64,000 bases of DNA from Bombella favorum. GTDB taxonomy: Bacteria; Pseudomonadota; Alphaproteobacteria; Acetobacterales; Acetobacteraceae. Of the stretch, positions 9,309 through 17,839 are shown in pieces. How positions within the stretch are numbered: position 1 is the first letter of the stretch; the number at the start of each line of letters is the position of its first letter. The translations under genes were made by a program, and so were the position numbers. The stretch spans positions 558,001 through 622,000 of the forward strand of contig NZ_NWUS01000001.1 of the NCBI RefSeq assembly GCF_014048475.1, read 5' to 3'. The notes beneath the pieces were generated by a model, which was not told the DNA's origin, did no database searches, and saw only the letters and a program-made list of their open reading frames with translations.

Positions 9309-10715
9309 ATGCGTTATCGATCTACCCGCGGCACACTGGATGCCGCTGCCCCCGACTTTTCCGATATCCTACTCAGCGGTCTGGCTGATGATGGCGGGCT
9401 TTACATGCCCGACCACTGGCCACACATCCCCCGTGAGACCCTGACTAGCTGGCGTAGCCTCTCCTATGCTGACCTAGCAGCGGAAGTTATTGGCCTCTTC
9501 ACCGAGGGCAGCATAGACCGTGACACGCTCCGCACCATGGCACGGGATGTATACGGCAAGTTCGACCACGCTGCTGTGGCCCCCTTGGTGGAAGTGGAAG
9601 ACGGCCTCTTCTCGCTGGAACTGTTTCACGGCCCGACACTGGCCTTCAAGGACATGGCCATGCAGATGCTTGGCCGCCTCTTCGAATATGTACTGAAACA
9701 GCGTAACCGCCACGTTACTATTGTCGGCGCAACATCGGGCGATACAGGGTCCGCCGCTATCGAGGCCTTCCGTGGGCGGGAACATGTCTCCATCGTCATC
9801 CTCCATCCCTATGGTCGGACATCGGACGTCCAACGGCGGCAGATGACCACCGTGCTGGAGGATAATGTCCTCAACATCGCCGTAGAAGGCGACTTTGACG
9901 ACTGTCAGGACATGGTTAAAGCCATGTTCGCTGATGAGAAATTCCGTACGGACTGTTCCCTCTCCGCCGTCAACTCCATCAATTGGGCCCGTATTGCTGC
10001 GCAAATCCCCTACTATGTGCGCTCTGCCCTTGCCCTTGGTGGGCCGGACCGGCCGGTCTCCTTTGCTGTACCGACCGGCAACTTTGGTAACATCCTCGCC
10101 GCTTGGGCTGCCAGCCAAATGGGCTTGCCCATCGACCATCTCTGTGTCGGTTCCAACAGGAATGACATCCTCACCCGCTTCCTGCTCAATAACGACATGA
10201 CCAAGCGGAAGGTCGAACCCAGCCTATCGCCCTCCATGGATATTCAGGTATCCTCCAACTTTGAACGCCTCCTGTTCGAAATGCTGGGCCGTGACCCCAA
10301 CCGGTGCCGGGCCATCATGGAGGAGTTCCGTCAGACAGGCTGCATGGCCGTACCGCACGATGCCTGGGAGCAAATCCGTGAGACCTTCCACGGCGTTGCC
10401 CTGAGCGACGAGCAGACAACCGCCACGATGAAGCAACTTTTCGCCGAGAGCCACTATCTGGCCGATCCTCATTCAGCGATCGGGCTGGCGGCAGGGCGCC
10501 GCTTCCGTGAGGCGGGCATACCGATGGTTGCCGCCGCTACGGCGCATCCAGCCAAATTCCCCGATGCCGTGAAAAAGGCCACAGGCATTCATCCAGAATT
10601 GCCACCCCATCTAGCAGACCTCTTCTCCCGCAAGGAGCGTTATGAGGTCCTCCCCAACGACCTTGAAAAGGTCAAAGCGGCTGTCCGCAAACATCGGGAC
10701 AACCAGACCACATAG
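9309..10715 (+). CDS. thrC: Threonine synthase
   Basis: PLP enzyme converting O-phosphohomoserine to threonine and phosphate in the cytoplasm. The 468-residue product has the family opening MRYRSTRG, the PLP-lysine segment LAFKDMAMQ (Lys near residue 114), the phosphate-binding GATSGDTGSAA and PTGNFGN motifs, and the C-terminal TAHPAKFPDAV. The long form with N-terminal extension is typical of proteobacterial ThrC. A GTG at 9300 is in frame, but the ATG at 9309 gives the conserved N-terminus. It is followed by an M16 peptidase gene, a pairing often seen in Alphaproteobacteria. Confidence 0.96.
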   Translation: MRYRSTRGTLDAAAPDFSDILLSGLADDGGLYMPDHWPHIPRETLTSWRSLSYADLAAEVIGLFTEGSIDRDTLRTMARDVYGKFDHAAVAPLVEVEDGLFSLELFHGPTLAFKDMAMQMLGRLFEYVLKQRNRHVTIVGATSGDTGSAAIEAFRGREHVSIVILHPYGRTSDVQRRQMTTVLEDNVLNIAVEGDFDDCQDMVKAMFADEKFRTDCSLSAVNSINWARIAAQIPYYVRSALALGGPDRPVSFAVPTGNFGNILAAWAASQMGLPIDHLCVGSNRNDILTRFLLNNDMTKRKVEPSLSPSMDIQVSSNFERLLFEMLGRDPNRCRAIMEEFRQTGCMAVPHDAWEQIRETFHGVALSDEQTTATMKQLFAESHYLADPHSAIGLAAGRRFREAGIPMVAAATAHPAKFPDAVKKATGIHPELPPHLADLFSRKERYEVLPNDLEKVKAAVRKHRDNQTT

Positions 10716-10736
10716 GCCTGACGGATCAGGCACCAT

Positions 10737-10772
10737 AAAAGGGGGGTGGCCTTGCAGGGCTGTCCCCCTTTT
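10737..10772 (+). terminator. Probable terminator after thrC
   Basis: AAAAGGGGG (10737-10745) pairs with CCCCCTTTT (10764-10772); inner bases partly pair through G-T wobbles. The T-stretch is part of the stem and short, so strength is uncertain. Confidence 0.5.
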
Positions 10773-10861
10773 CCATCCCTACCTCCTCCCTCTGGGCAAC
10801 AGGGGCTGGAAAAAGACCCCCGACACACCATATTGCAGGCACCTCAGCCTCTTCTTTCAGA

Positions 10862-12148
10862 ATGGACACACAGAACTGCATGAGCGAACAGATCAGACGT
10901 ACGACTCTTGAAAATGGCCTCAACATCGTGACGGAACGGATGGAGCGTGTCGAAACCGTCTCTTTCGGGGCCTATGTTGCAGCTGGTACCCGTCATGAAA
11001 ACGAAGCTACCAACGGGGCTGCCCATTTTCTTGAGCATATGGCCTTCAAAGGAACAAAACGCCGCTCTGCCATCCGCATTGCCGAAGAGGTCGAAAATGT
11101 GGGCGGTTATCTCAATGCCTATACAGCGCGGGAAAACACGGCCTATTACGTCAAGCTTCTAAAAAATGACCTGCCCCTCGGTGTAGACCTGATCGGCGAT
11201 ATTCTCACCCACAGCACCTTCCTACCGGAGGAAGTGGAGCGGGAACGTGGTGTCATTCTTCAAGAAATCGGTCAGGCCAATGATACGCCGGATGACATCG
11301 TCTTTGACCATTTTCAGGAATGTGCCTATCCCGACCAGCCCATGGGCCGCCCCATTCTCGGCACAGAAAATGGCATTGCCAGCATGAGCCGAGAAACACT
11401 GATGGCCTATATGCACGAGCATTACAGCACGCAGAACATGGTCATCGCTGCGGCAGGTAATCTGCATCATGATGATGTGGTCGAGCTCGTCCGTACCCAT
11501 TTTGCAGACCTGCCCACACATACGCCCCCACAGGCCGTACCGGGCCACTATGTCGGCGGACTAAAGCAGACAGAGCGCAAGCTGGATCAGGTCCATATCC
11601 TCATGGGTTTTCCAGCCCCCGGCTATCGGGAAAAGAGCTATTACAGTGCGATGATCCTCTCCACCCTGCTGGGTGGCGGCATGTCCTCTCGCCTATTTCA
11701 GGAAATCCGGGAACGGCGGGGATTGGTCTATAGCGTTTACAGCTTTGCCAGCCCGTTCGCAGATAGCGGCATGTTCGGCATCTATGCCGGTACAGGGCCA
11801 GACAAAACGGATGAGCTCATCCCCGCTGCGCTGAACGAACTCCGCAACCTTCAGAATGGCATCAGCAAGGAAGAGCTGGACCGTGCTCGTACCCAGCTCA
11901 AAGCATCCCTCCTCATGTCGTTGGAAAGTACTGGCAGCCGCTGCGCCCAGATAGCCCGCCAAATTCAGGTGCATGACCGCATCATCTCCACAGGGGACAT
12001 GATCCGCAAGATTGATGCCGTCACCGAGGATGATGTCCTCGCCATCGCCCGGACCATCTTCAATGGCGCACCGACCCTGACAACAATGGGGCCAGCCCGT
12101 AACATTCCCGGGCCGGATGCCATTCATGCCGCACTGAAATCCGCATGA
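10862..12148 (+). CDS. M16 family zinc peptidase (mitochondrial processing peptidase-like)
   Basis: Single-chain M16B metallopeptidase of 428 residues, homologous to the mitochondrial processing peptidase beta subunit. The inverted zinc motif HFLEH is at residues 55-59 and the distal zinc glutamate lies in the region YTARENTAYY. The C-terminal half carries the usual glycine-rich loop (LLGGGMSSRLFQEIRERRGL). The bacterial substrates are unknown; neighbours suggest envelope or peptide quality control. A second in-frame ATG at 10880 (MSEQIRRTTL) is equally plausible. Stop and start overlap the pmbA gene by ATGA, implying coupled translation. Confidence 0.93.
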   Translation: MDTQNCMSEQIRRTTLENGLNIVTERMERVETVSFGAYVAAGTRHENEATNGAAHFLEHMAFKGTKRRSAIRIAEEVENVGGYLNAYTARENTAYYVKLLKNDLPLGVDLIGDILTHSTFLPEEVERERGVILQEIGQANDTPDDIVFDHFQECAYPDQPMGRPILGTENGIASMSRETLMAYMHEHYSTQNMVIAAAGNLHHDDVVELVRTHFADLPTHTPPQAVPGHYVGGLKQTERKLDQVHILMGFPAPGYREKSYYSAMILSTLLGGGMSSRLFQEIRERRGLVYSVYSFASPFADSGMFGIYAGTGPDKTDELIPAALNELRNLQNGISKEELDRARTQLKASLLMSLESTGSRCAQIARQIQVHDRIISTGDMIRKIDAVTEDDVLAIARTIFNGAPTLTTMGPARNIPGPDAIHAALKSA

Positions 12149-13494
12149 CCAGCCTTCTCTCCCACCTTGATGATGCTCTGAAACTCGCCCGCCAGCATGG
12201 GGCCGATCAGGCTGATGCGGTGGTAATTCGTGGGCAGAGCCGCTCCGCCATGATACGGCAAGGCAAGGCCGAAGGCATCCGCCATGCCGAAAGCCTATCC
12301 CTCGGGCTGCGGGTCTTCCATGAAGGCCGTGTGGCCACGGTTGCAGGCAACGACCTAACCCCGGAGGCCCTTTCCCAACTGGCAGAACGGGCCTGCGCCA
12401 TGGCGAAGGTCGTGCCCCCCTCCCCGGATGATGGGCTAGCTTCCCAGCCCCTCATTCCCGTTCCGGCCAGCGCTATTGAAACGCTTGATCTCCTTGACCC
12501 GGCCACTCCACCCAGTATGGAAACTCTGCTGGGCAAGGCACAGGAAATGGAAGAGGCCGCCCTCTCGCATGATGGTATTACCAACAGTAGCGGAGCCTCT
12601 GCCAGCACAAGTCTGCATGACGTTGCTCTTGCCACCAGTGCAGGCTTTACCGGACAGTATCAACGCAGTGGCCACGGCTATGGTATCAGCGTTCTGGCCG
12701 GGGCAAGCGCACAGATGCAACGTGACTATGCCTTCCATAGTGCCGTGCATCAGGCAGACCTTGAAAATCCCGTCAAACTGGGTCACGAGGCGGCCCGCCG
12801 TGCCCTCGCCCGACTAAACCCCACACGACCGAAAACAGGCCTCTATCCTGTTTTATTCGCCCCCCGTGTGGCTGGCTCCCTGTTGGCGCACCTTGCCGGG
12901 GCAATCAACGGGTCTGCCATCGTGCAGGAGGCTTCTTTTCTCAAGGACAAGCTGAACCACGCTGTCTTTAGCCGGGGCATCACCATTACTGATGACCCGA
13001 CCCTGCCACGTCTTGCCGGTTCCCGCCCCTTTGATGGCGAAGGTACAGCCGGCCGGCCTCTCAACCTTGTGGAGGATGGGCAGCTCCGTCACTGGCTGCT
13101 AGACAGCCGGTGCGCCCGCAAGCTGGGCTTACCCGCCAGTAATGGCCGGGCCAACCGTAGCGGCGGGGGAAGTGTTCACCCCGGTACGTCCAACCTCCTC
13201 CTTCATGCAGGCCAGCACTCCCCTGAAGAACTAAGACATGATATCAAAGAGGGTGTGCTCATCACTGAACTGATGGGCAGTGCCATCAATATGTTGACAG
13301 GGGATTACAGCCGGGGTGGGTCAGGCTTCATGATCCGCAATGGTGAGATTGCCGAACCTGTTTCAGGCATTACAGTAGCCGGCAATCTGCTTGACATGTT
13401 TGCACGGCTCATTCCCGCCAATGACATCAACCTGATGATGGGCCATCATGCCCCGACCATCCGTATTGACCAGATGAGTCTTGCTGGAGATTGA
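12145..13494 (+). CDS. pmbA: TldD/PmbA family metalloprotease subunit
   Basis: PmbA (TldE) forms the TldD/TldE protease that trims peptides such as microcin B17 precursor and unfolded polypeptides. The 449-residue product has the N-terminal PmbA fold with the segment ALKLARQHGADQADAVVIRG and the C-terminal half with LNLVEDGQLRHWLLDSRCARKLG, HPGTSNL and GSAINMLTGDYSRGGSGF. The HExxxH zinc motif belongs to TldD and is not expected here; tldD is not in the window. The ATGA overlap with the M16 peptidase gene argues that the two proteases are made together. Confidence 0.92.
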   Translation: MTSLLSHLDDALKLARQHGADQADAVVIRGQSRSAMIRQGKAEGIRHAESLSLGLRVFHEGRVATVAGNDLTPEALSQLAERACAMAKVVPPSPDDGLASQPLIPVPASAIETLDLLDPATPPSMETLLGKAQEMEEAALSHDGITNSSGASASTSLHDVALATSAGFTGQYQRSGHGYGISVLAGASAQMQRDYAFHSAVHQADLENPVKLGHEAARRALARLNPTRPKTGLYPVLFAPRVAGSLLAHLAGAINGSAIVQEASFLKDKLNHAVFSRGITITDDPTLPRLAGSRPFDGEGTAGRPLNLVEDGQLRHWLLDSRCARKLGLPASNGRANRSGGGSVHPGTSNLLLHAGQHSPEELRHDIKEGVLITELMGSAINMLTGDYSRGGSGFMIRNGEIAEPVSGITVAGNLLDMFARLIPANDINLMMGHHAPTIRIDQMSLAGD

Positions 13495-13501
13495 CCAGAT
13501 T

Positions 13502-14491
13502 ATGCGTATTCGTCTTCTTCCTCTTGCAACGGCAGCATTCTGTCTGCCGCTCTTTGCCCTCGCCCCGGCGGCCGATGCCAGAGCAGGCATGGGGTCCTCC
13601 ATGGGTAGCCGTGGTTCCCGCACCTATACGCCACCACCCCGCACCAGTGTTACACCCAACTGGACCCGCCCAATGGACCGCAGCATGACACCCCGCTCGC
13701 CGTCCTATTCCTCTCCCGCACCAGAAAGCAGCTTGGGCCGTTCGGCTCCCGCTTTCGGCAGCAGCGCACGCCCTCCCTTTGCCATGCGTCATCCCTTCCT
13801 GACGGGGCTGGCTGGGGGCTTCCTTGGTGCCGGCCTGTTCGGAATGCTGAGCGGACATGGCTTCTTCAGCGGCTTTAGTGGAGCTGGTGGAGGGGGCGGC
13901 TCCTTCTTCGGCTTCATCATTCAGGTACTGGTTGTTGCTTTCATCATCAATCTGATCATCAAGTTCTGGCGGAAGCGGTCTGCCAACAACACTTCATCCG
14001 GCAGCACTGGTAGCTCCGGCATGTTTGGTGCTGCTGGTGAGGCTTCTCCTTTCTCTAACCAGCCGCAGCAGGCTCCTTCACAGGAGGTGACCCTGACACC
14101 TGACGATTACAGTGCCTTCCAGCAGCTACTGATCAACATTCAGGCCGCATGGAGCGCACAGGACATGATGTCCCTACAGCGCATGGCTACACCGGAAATG
14201 GTCAGCTACTTCAACAACCAGCTTTCCGAGCTGACAAGCCGTGGTGCCCGCAACATCGTCTCTGATGTCCAGTTCCTGCGTGGCGACCTTTCCGAAGCAT
14301 GGCGGGAAGGCACCATCACTTACGCCACGGTTGCCCTGCAATACTCCGCCATTGATGTCACAACCGACAGCATGGGCAATGTTCTGGATGGCAGCAAGAC
14401 CGAACGCCAGACGGTAACGGAACTCTGGACGTTCCTCCGTGCTGATGGCCGGGGTAACTGGATCCTCTCCGCCATCCAGCAGGCTGGGTAA
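13502..14491 (+). CDS. Tim44-like domain membrane protein
   Basis: Secretory or membrane protein of about 329 residues. It begins with a signal peptide (MRIRLLPLATAAFCLPLFAL, cleavage near ADARA), then a Gly/Ser/Pro-rich low-complexity stretch, two hydrophobic segments around residues 100-120 and 135-155 (a GGGGS-rich linker between them), and a C-terminal Tim44-like domain from about residue 195 (DYSAFQQLLINIQAAWSAQD, LWTFLRAD). Tim44-domain proteins of Alphaproteobacteria are membrane-associated and of unclear role. The ATG at 13502 gives a clean signal peptide; an upstream TTG at 13481 would overlap pmbA. Two hairpins follow the stop. Confidence 0.85.
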   Translation: MRIRLLPLATAAFCLPLFALAPAADARAGMGSSMGSRGSRTYTPPPRTSVTPNWTRPMDRSMTPRSPSYSSPAPESSLGRSAPAFGSSARPPFAMRHPFLTGLAGGFLGAGLFGMLSGHGFFSGFSGAGGGGGSFFGFIIQVLVVAFIINLIIKFWRKRSANNTSSGSTGSSGMFGAAGEASPFSNQPQQAPSQEVTLTPDDYSAFQQLLINIQAAWSAQDMMSLQRMATPEMVSYFNNQLSELTSRGARNIVSDVQFLRGDLSEAWREGTITYATVALQYSAIDVTTDSMGNVLDGSKTERQTVTELWTFLRADGRGNWILSAIQQAG

Positions 14492-14498
14492 TCCCCCC

Positions 14499-14532
14499 TA
14501 TCGGGAGAGGTCATAACCGCCCTCTCCCGATA
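14499..14532 (+). terminator. First of two tandem hairpins after the Tim44-domain gene
   Basis: A perfect 12-bp repeat TATCGGGAGAGG / CCTCTCCCGATA with a 10-base loop begins eight bases after the stop codon. No T-run follows, so it may act with the next hairpin or stabilise the 3' end. Confidence 0.55.
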
Positions 14533-14534
14533 AC

Positions 14535-14586
14535 AAAAAACCCCGCTTTCCTACGTCCGTATAGATGTAAGGAAGCGGGGTTTTTT
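14535..14586. terminator. Strong bidirectional terminator
   Basis: AAAAAACCCCGCTTTCCTAC pairs with GTAAGGAAGCGGGGTTTTTT across a 12-base loop, with one bulge. T-runs are available on both strands, suiting the convergent Tim44-domain and ctaB-operon genes. Confidence 0.88.
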
Positions 14587-14605
14587 CATAGCCATCAGAC
14601 CAATG

Positions 14606-14716
14606 TCACAGCCGATACAATGCCACCACGAACAGAGCCAGCGTGAAGAAGGAAAGCCCCAGAACAATACCAAAGAGACGCCCCTGACGGCGGGAAGGAG
14701 TGTTATGATCGCTCAT
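14606..14716 (-). CDS. CoxF-like single-helix peptide coupled to ctaB (36 residues)
   Basis: A 36-codon frame whose ATG overlaps the ctaB stop by ATGA (14713-14716). The product starts MSDHNTPSRRQGRLFG and continues as one membrane helix of ~20 residues ending VVALYRL, with basic residues before it (N-in expected). In Alphaproteobacteria a short single-helix protein, CoxF, is commonly encoded between ctaB and ctaG and has the same plan: an Arg-rich start and one helix. Assignment rests on position, size and layout, not on strong identity. It ends just before a bidirectional terminator, so it is the last gene of the operon. No ctaG or other oxidase genes follow here. Confidence 0.7.
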   Translation of the reverse strand: MSDHNTPSRRQGRLFGIVLGLSFFTLALFVVALYRL

Positions 14717-15678
14717 GCCAAAAGAACCCGATCAATCAGAAGGCCACAGAAAAGAAAGAACAAATAAGCAAGTGAATAGCGAAACGCATAACGAGCTGGT
14801 TTATCTTTCGTCAGGCTATTCCCCTTATCATCTTGCTTGTCGAACAGAACCCGCAAACCATAATAAATAAAGCCGAGGTCCAGCAGGCTAGCACAAACCG
14901 TGTAAAACCAGCCGCATTGCCCTACCACACTCGGCACAAGAGACACCGCCCCGAGGATAAAGGTGTAGATAACGATCTGCCAACGTGTATGCCGAGCCCC
15001 CTTCACGACCGGCAGCATAGGGATGCCTGCACTCTCATAATCCTTACACGCATAAAGCGAGAGCGACCAGAAGTGCGGAGGTGTCCATAGAAAAACAATG
15101 GCGAACATCACAACCGGCAACACATCCAGCGACCCCATCGTAGCGGCCCAGCCGATCATGGGAGGAAAAGCTCCGGCGGCCCCGCCAATCACAATATTCT
15201 GCGGCGTACTGCGCTTGAGCCACATGGTGTAGATCACACCATAAAAGAAGATAGAAAAGGCCAGAATACCCGCTGCTAACAGATTAGTCGCCAGCCAGAG
15301 CAACACAACCGAGGCCACGGACAACACAACGGCATAAACCAACGCACTGGCTGGCTCCACCCGCCCACCGGGCACAGGGCGGACACGAGTACGCTTCATG
15401 ATCGCATCAATATCGCGATCATACCACATATTGATGGCACCGGCGGCACCAGCGCCGATACAGATGCAGGCGATAATGACTAATCCAACCGGTACGGACG
15501 GCCATTTCGGTGCTACGGCCATACCAGCCAGCCCAGTGAAGACCACAAGCGAGATCACCCGTGGCTTGAGCAAAGCTACCCAATCCTGCAAAGCAGCATC
15601 ACCATCATGCCCCTCCACACGCAGCACTCCCAGAAAACGGGTCAGTGGAGATGCCAAAAGGCTAGATGATGCCTGCAT
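14713..15678 (-). CDS. ctaB: Protoheme IX farnesyltransferase (heme O synthase)
   Basis: Membrane prenyltransferase that adds farnesyl to heme B, giving heme O for bo3-type quinol oxidases (or for onward conversion to heme A). The 321-residue product has about nine helices. Key motifs: LLKPRVISLVVFTGLAG at the start, the Mg-pyrophosphate site NMWYDRDIDAIMKRT followed by RPVPGG, and the loop DYESAGIPMLPVVKG. Acetic acid bacteria mainly use cytochrome bo3, which would explain retention of the gene. It lies 11 bases after the degenerate oxidase subunit gene and overlaps the CoxF-like gene, so all three look like one transcript. Confidence 0.95.
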   Translation of the reverse strand: MQASSSLLASPLTRFLGVLRVEGHDGDAALQDWVALLKPRVISLVVFTGLAGMAVAPKWPSVPVGLVIIACICIGAGAAGAINMWYDRDIDAIMKRTRVRPVPGGRVEPASALVYAVVLSVASVVLLWLATNLLAAGILAFSIFFYGVIYTMWLKRSTPQNIVIGGAAGAFPPMIGWAATMGSLDVLPVVMFAIVFLWTPPHFWSLSLYACKDYESAGIPMLPVVKGARHTRWQIVIYTFILGAVSLVPSVVGQCGWFYTVCASLLDLGFIYYGLRVLFDKQDDKGNSLTKDKPARYAFRYSLAYLFFLFCGLLIDRVLLA

Positions 15679-15689
15679 GGAAAAACGCC

Positions 15690-16961
15690 TTACTGTTTAC
15701 GAAGAAGTCCCGTTACCTCTTGGGTCCGCTCAACGAGCATACCATACCACACCATCCCGGCAGGCAAAGCGAACATGAGCAAACTACCCCCCATCAGCAG
15801 GGTGGCGGGCATAACCAACTGCGGCAGGACCGAGCACAGTGCCCCGACAAACGTGACCAGCGTATGAGCCATACCAAAGGCTGCAAAAAACCGCCCATGA
15901 GAGGCCAGTCTTGCCCCGCACCAACCATAGAATGCCGCACTCAAGGCCAACAGACTACCGAACATGACTAACTGATGCCCTGCTGCACCCAACATAAAAG
16001 CAGCGGGCTGTACACTCCCCCCTGCCCAAAGCGGTTCCGTCAACATGGCGGCCCAACCAGCAAGCAGCAGAACCAACCCACCAGAGGCCCAGCCTGCAGC
16101 AGGACCGGAAGGCAACGCCGCACGCCAGAGGTCTCGGGCAAACGCTACTAACAGAGCCAGACAGGGCAGAACCAGCCCTACCGTTAGGCTAGCCTTATAA
16201 GCAGAAGATGGAAGGTCACCGAACAAGTGATCTGCCCAGAACAAAACAGGCACCAGCCCCATGACACCAAAAGCATAAGGAGCACACCGGGGCACCCAGC
16301 CCTGCTCCGTCTGCTCCGGCAAGAGAGCGGCTATGATGATGCCGAGTGAAGGCACGCTTAGCAGGGTCATTTCCACAGGTCCACGCAGGACACTTAGTAG
16401 AGCATCAGGCCCGGCATTGGCTAACCCGCCCCGCAGCAGGAAAGCCAGCAGAACAGGAGCAATAACGAGCATGGAAAGGGCATTAGCCAGAAAGGCCCAA
16501 ACCAGCGGCGGGAAGCTACGGAAAGAAATGGAGCGCATTTCCAGCACGGTGGCCACTACATTGAAGGCCAGAGCCAGCACGCCGATACTCCAAAGGGCTA
16601 ACCCTCCATACGGCATAACAGGCAGCAAAAATGCCCCTACTGCCAGCACACCGAAACCGATGCGAGTAGCAGAAGGCAGGGCCATCCCCTCACCCTTCAG
16701 CAGGTCCGGCAAAAACCACTGAGCCATACCACCAAGAAAAACCGGAGCGACAACATAAAATGTCATCAACACGGCATGGGAGACAACAACACCCGCCGAA
16801 GGATGCACATGTAAGAAAGGCAGCCCCATAACGCCGCCTAGCATACCGGCGAAGAGCGCCAGCAGGAAAAAGGCCCCGCCACTCCCGCCACGATGGAATG
16901 AAGATGCTCTCTGGAATAACGGCCCTGAAGTCACTCTATTCTGCCAGCCTGTTACATTCAT
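15690..16961 (-). CDS. Degenerate heme-copper oxidase subunit I homologue
   Basis: A 423-residue, roughly 12-helix membrane protein. Several segments line up with subunit I of cytochrome oxidases: HAVLMTFYVVAPVFLGGMA (residues 62-80) with helix II, FPPLVWAFLAN with helix V, GPVEMTLLSVPSLGII (194-209) with the HPEVY helix VI, FWADHLFG (241-248) with WAHHMF, and GHQLVMFGSLLALSAAFYGW (328-347) with HFHYV helix X. His62 and His329 would be the two low-spin heme ligands and are kept. The high-spin heme ligand is Ala327, the HPEVY His and Tyr are lost, and one of the two CuB His in helix VII is Asp244. Oxygen reduction is therefore not expected. About 100 residues shorter than CtaD. It precedes ctaB by 11 bases. 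Function unknown: possible heme-binding or assembly role. Confidence 0.8.
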   Translation of the reverse strand: MNVTGWQNRVTSGPLFQRASSFHRGGSGGAFFLLALFAGMLGGVMGLPFLHVHPSAGVVVSHAVLMTFYVVAPVFLGGMAQWFLPDLLKGEGMALPSATRIGFGVLAVGAFLLPVMPYGGLALWSIGVLALAFNVVATVLEMRSISFRSFPPLVWAFLANALSMLVIAPVLLAFLLRGGLANAGPDALLSVLRGPVEMTLLSVPSLGIIIAALLPEQTEQGWVPRCAPYAFGVMGLVPVLFWADHLFGDLPSSAYKASLTVGLVLPCLALLVAFARDLWRAALPSGPAAGWASGGLVLLLAGWAAMLTEPLWAGGSVQPAAFMLGAAGHQLVMFGSLLALSAAFYGWCGARLASHGRFFAAFGMAHTLVTFVGALCSVLPQLVMPATLLMGGSLLMFALPAGMVWYGMLVERTQEVTGLLRKQ

Positions 16962-16966
16962 GGAAT

Positions 16967-16990
16967 ACCGCCCTTCATCAAAAGGGCGGT
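16967..16990 (-). promoter_or_regulatory. Hairpin sequestering the ribosome site of the oxidase-like gene
   Basis: On the minus strand a perfect 9-bp stem ACCGCCCTT / AAGGGCGGT with loop TTGATG ends five bases before the ATG at 16961. The only Shine-Dalgarno-like element, AAGGG, is inside the 3' arm. It could control translation, or be a terminator remnant of pmtA, though no T-run follows. Confidence 0.5.
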
Positions 16991-16998
16991 GGTCTACC

Positions 16999-17655
16999 TT
17001 ACTTAGTCTCCTCAGGAGGCAATGTCACGAGGGTGAAAAGTCCGGCGGGTGGTACGGGGGTAATGGTCGCACGAGCCATATCTTCCGGCGGAAGGAGAGA
17101 TTCAATAGCAAAGTCAGGGTGCCAGCCCAATGCACGGGAGGCACGAGCCATGATCTTCTCCACCTTCAGGCGGATACCACCACGGGCAAGGAAATGATTG
17201 ACAAAAAGGATGTGCCCGCCGGGTTTGACGACCCGTTTCAACTCCGCCAGAAGCAAGTCCGGGTGAGGCACGACAGAGGCCACGAACATACCGACAGCAA
17301 TATCAAAACTGTTGTCGGCAAAGCTGGTATTCTCGGCGTCCATCACCATAAGTTCATCTACATTACGCAAACCTTCCCGCTTCACTCGCTCCCGTGCGAG
17401 GGCGAGCATGTCTTCCGAAAGGTCGATTCCCGTAATGTGTTTTTCTGGCTTATAGGAGGGTAATGCCAACCCTGTCCCGACCCCGACTTCTAGCACACGT
17501 GTCCCTGGGAGGGCATTAACGGCCTCCACAGCCCGCCGACGCCCAAAGGCAGATACACCGCCAAAAACTTTGTCATACATACGGGCCCAGCGACGATAAG
17601 CGTCACGCACGCTATCCGCATCGAGAGAAGAACGAGGTTTAAGGGAAGACACCAT
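16999..17655 (-). CDS. pmtA: Phospholipid N-methyltransferase, PmtA type
   Basis: SAM-dependent methyltransferase expected to convert phosphatidylethanolamine to phosphatidylcholine at the inner membrane. The 218-residue protein opens with AYRRWARMYDKVFGG and carries the SAM motif VLEVGVGTGLALPSY at about residues 54-68, GIDLSEDMLALA, a MDAENTSFADNSFD motif and VVKPGGHILFVNHF, the wording of the Rhodobacter/Sinorhizobium PmtA branch. Ubiquinone methyltransferase UbiE is the main alternative, but UbiE lacks the NHF segment seen here. It is first in a possible operon with the oxidase-like gene, 37 bases downstream. Confidence 0.82.
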   Translation of the reverse strand: MVSSLKPRSSLDADSVRDAYRRWARMYDKVFGGVSAFGRRRAVEAVNALPGTRVLEVGVGTGLALPSYKPEKHITGIDLSEDMLALARERVKREGLRNVDELMVMDAENTSFADNSFDIAVGMFVASVVPHPDLLLAELKRVVKPGGHILFVNHFLARGGIRLKVEKIMARASRALGWHPDFAIESLLPPEDMARATITPVPPAGLFTLVTLPPEETK

Positions 17656-17839
17656 GAAAATGCAGCCTCAACAGTCTGCCCCCAACAAAGCGGGGAGCCT
17701 TATCGCTACTGATACCAATCAGTCCGCCCCTTTCTTGCCCCCCAACGCCCTTTGCTGACAAGGCATACAAACGATATTATGCGAAAAAATTTGGTTTACC
17801 TGCCATATGCAGGACCAGACCTCATAGCTGGATTACATA

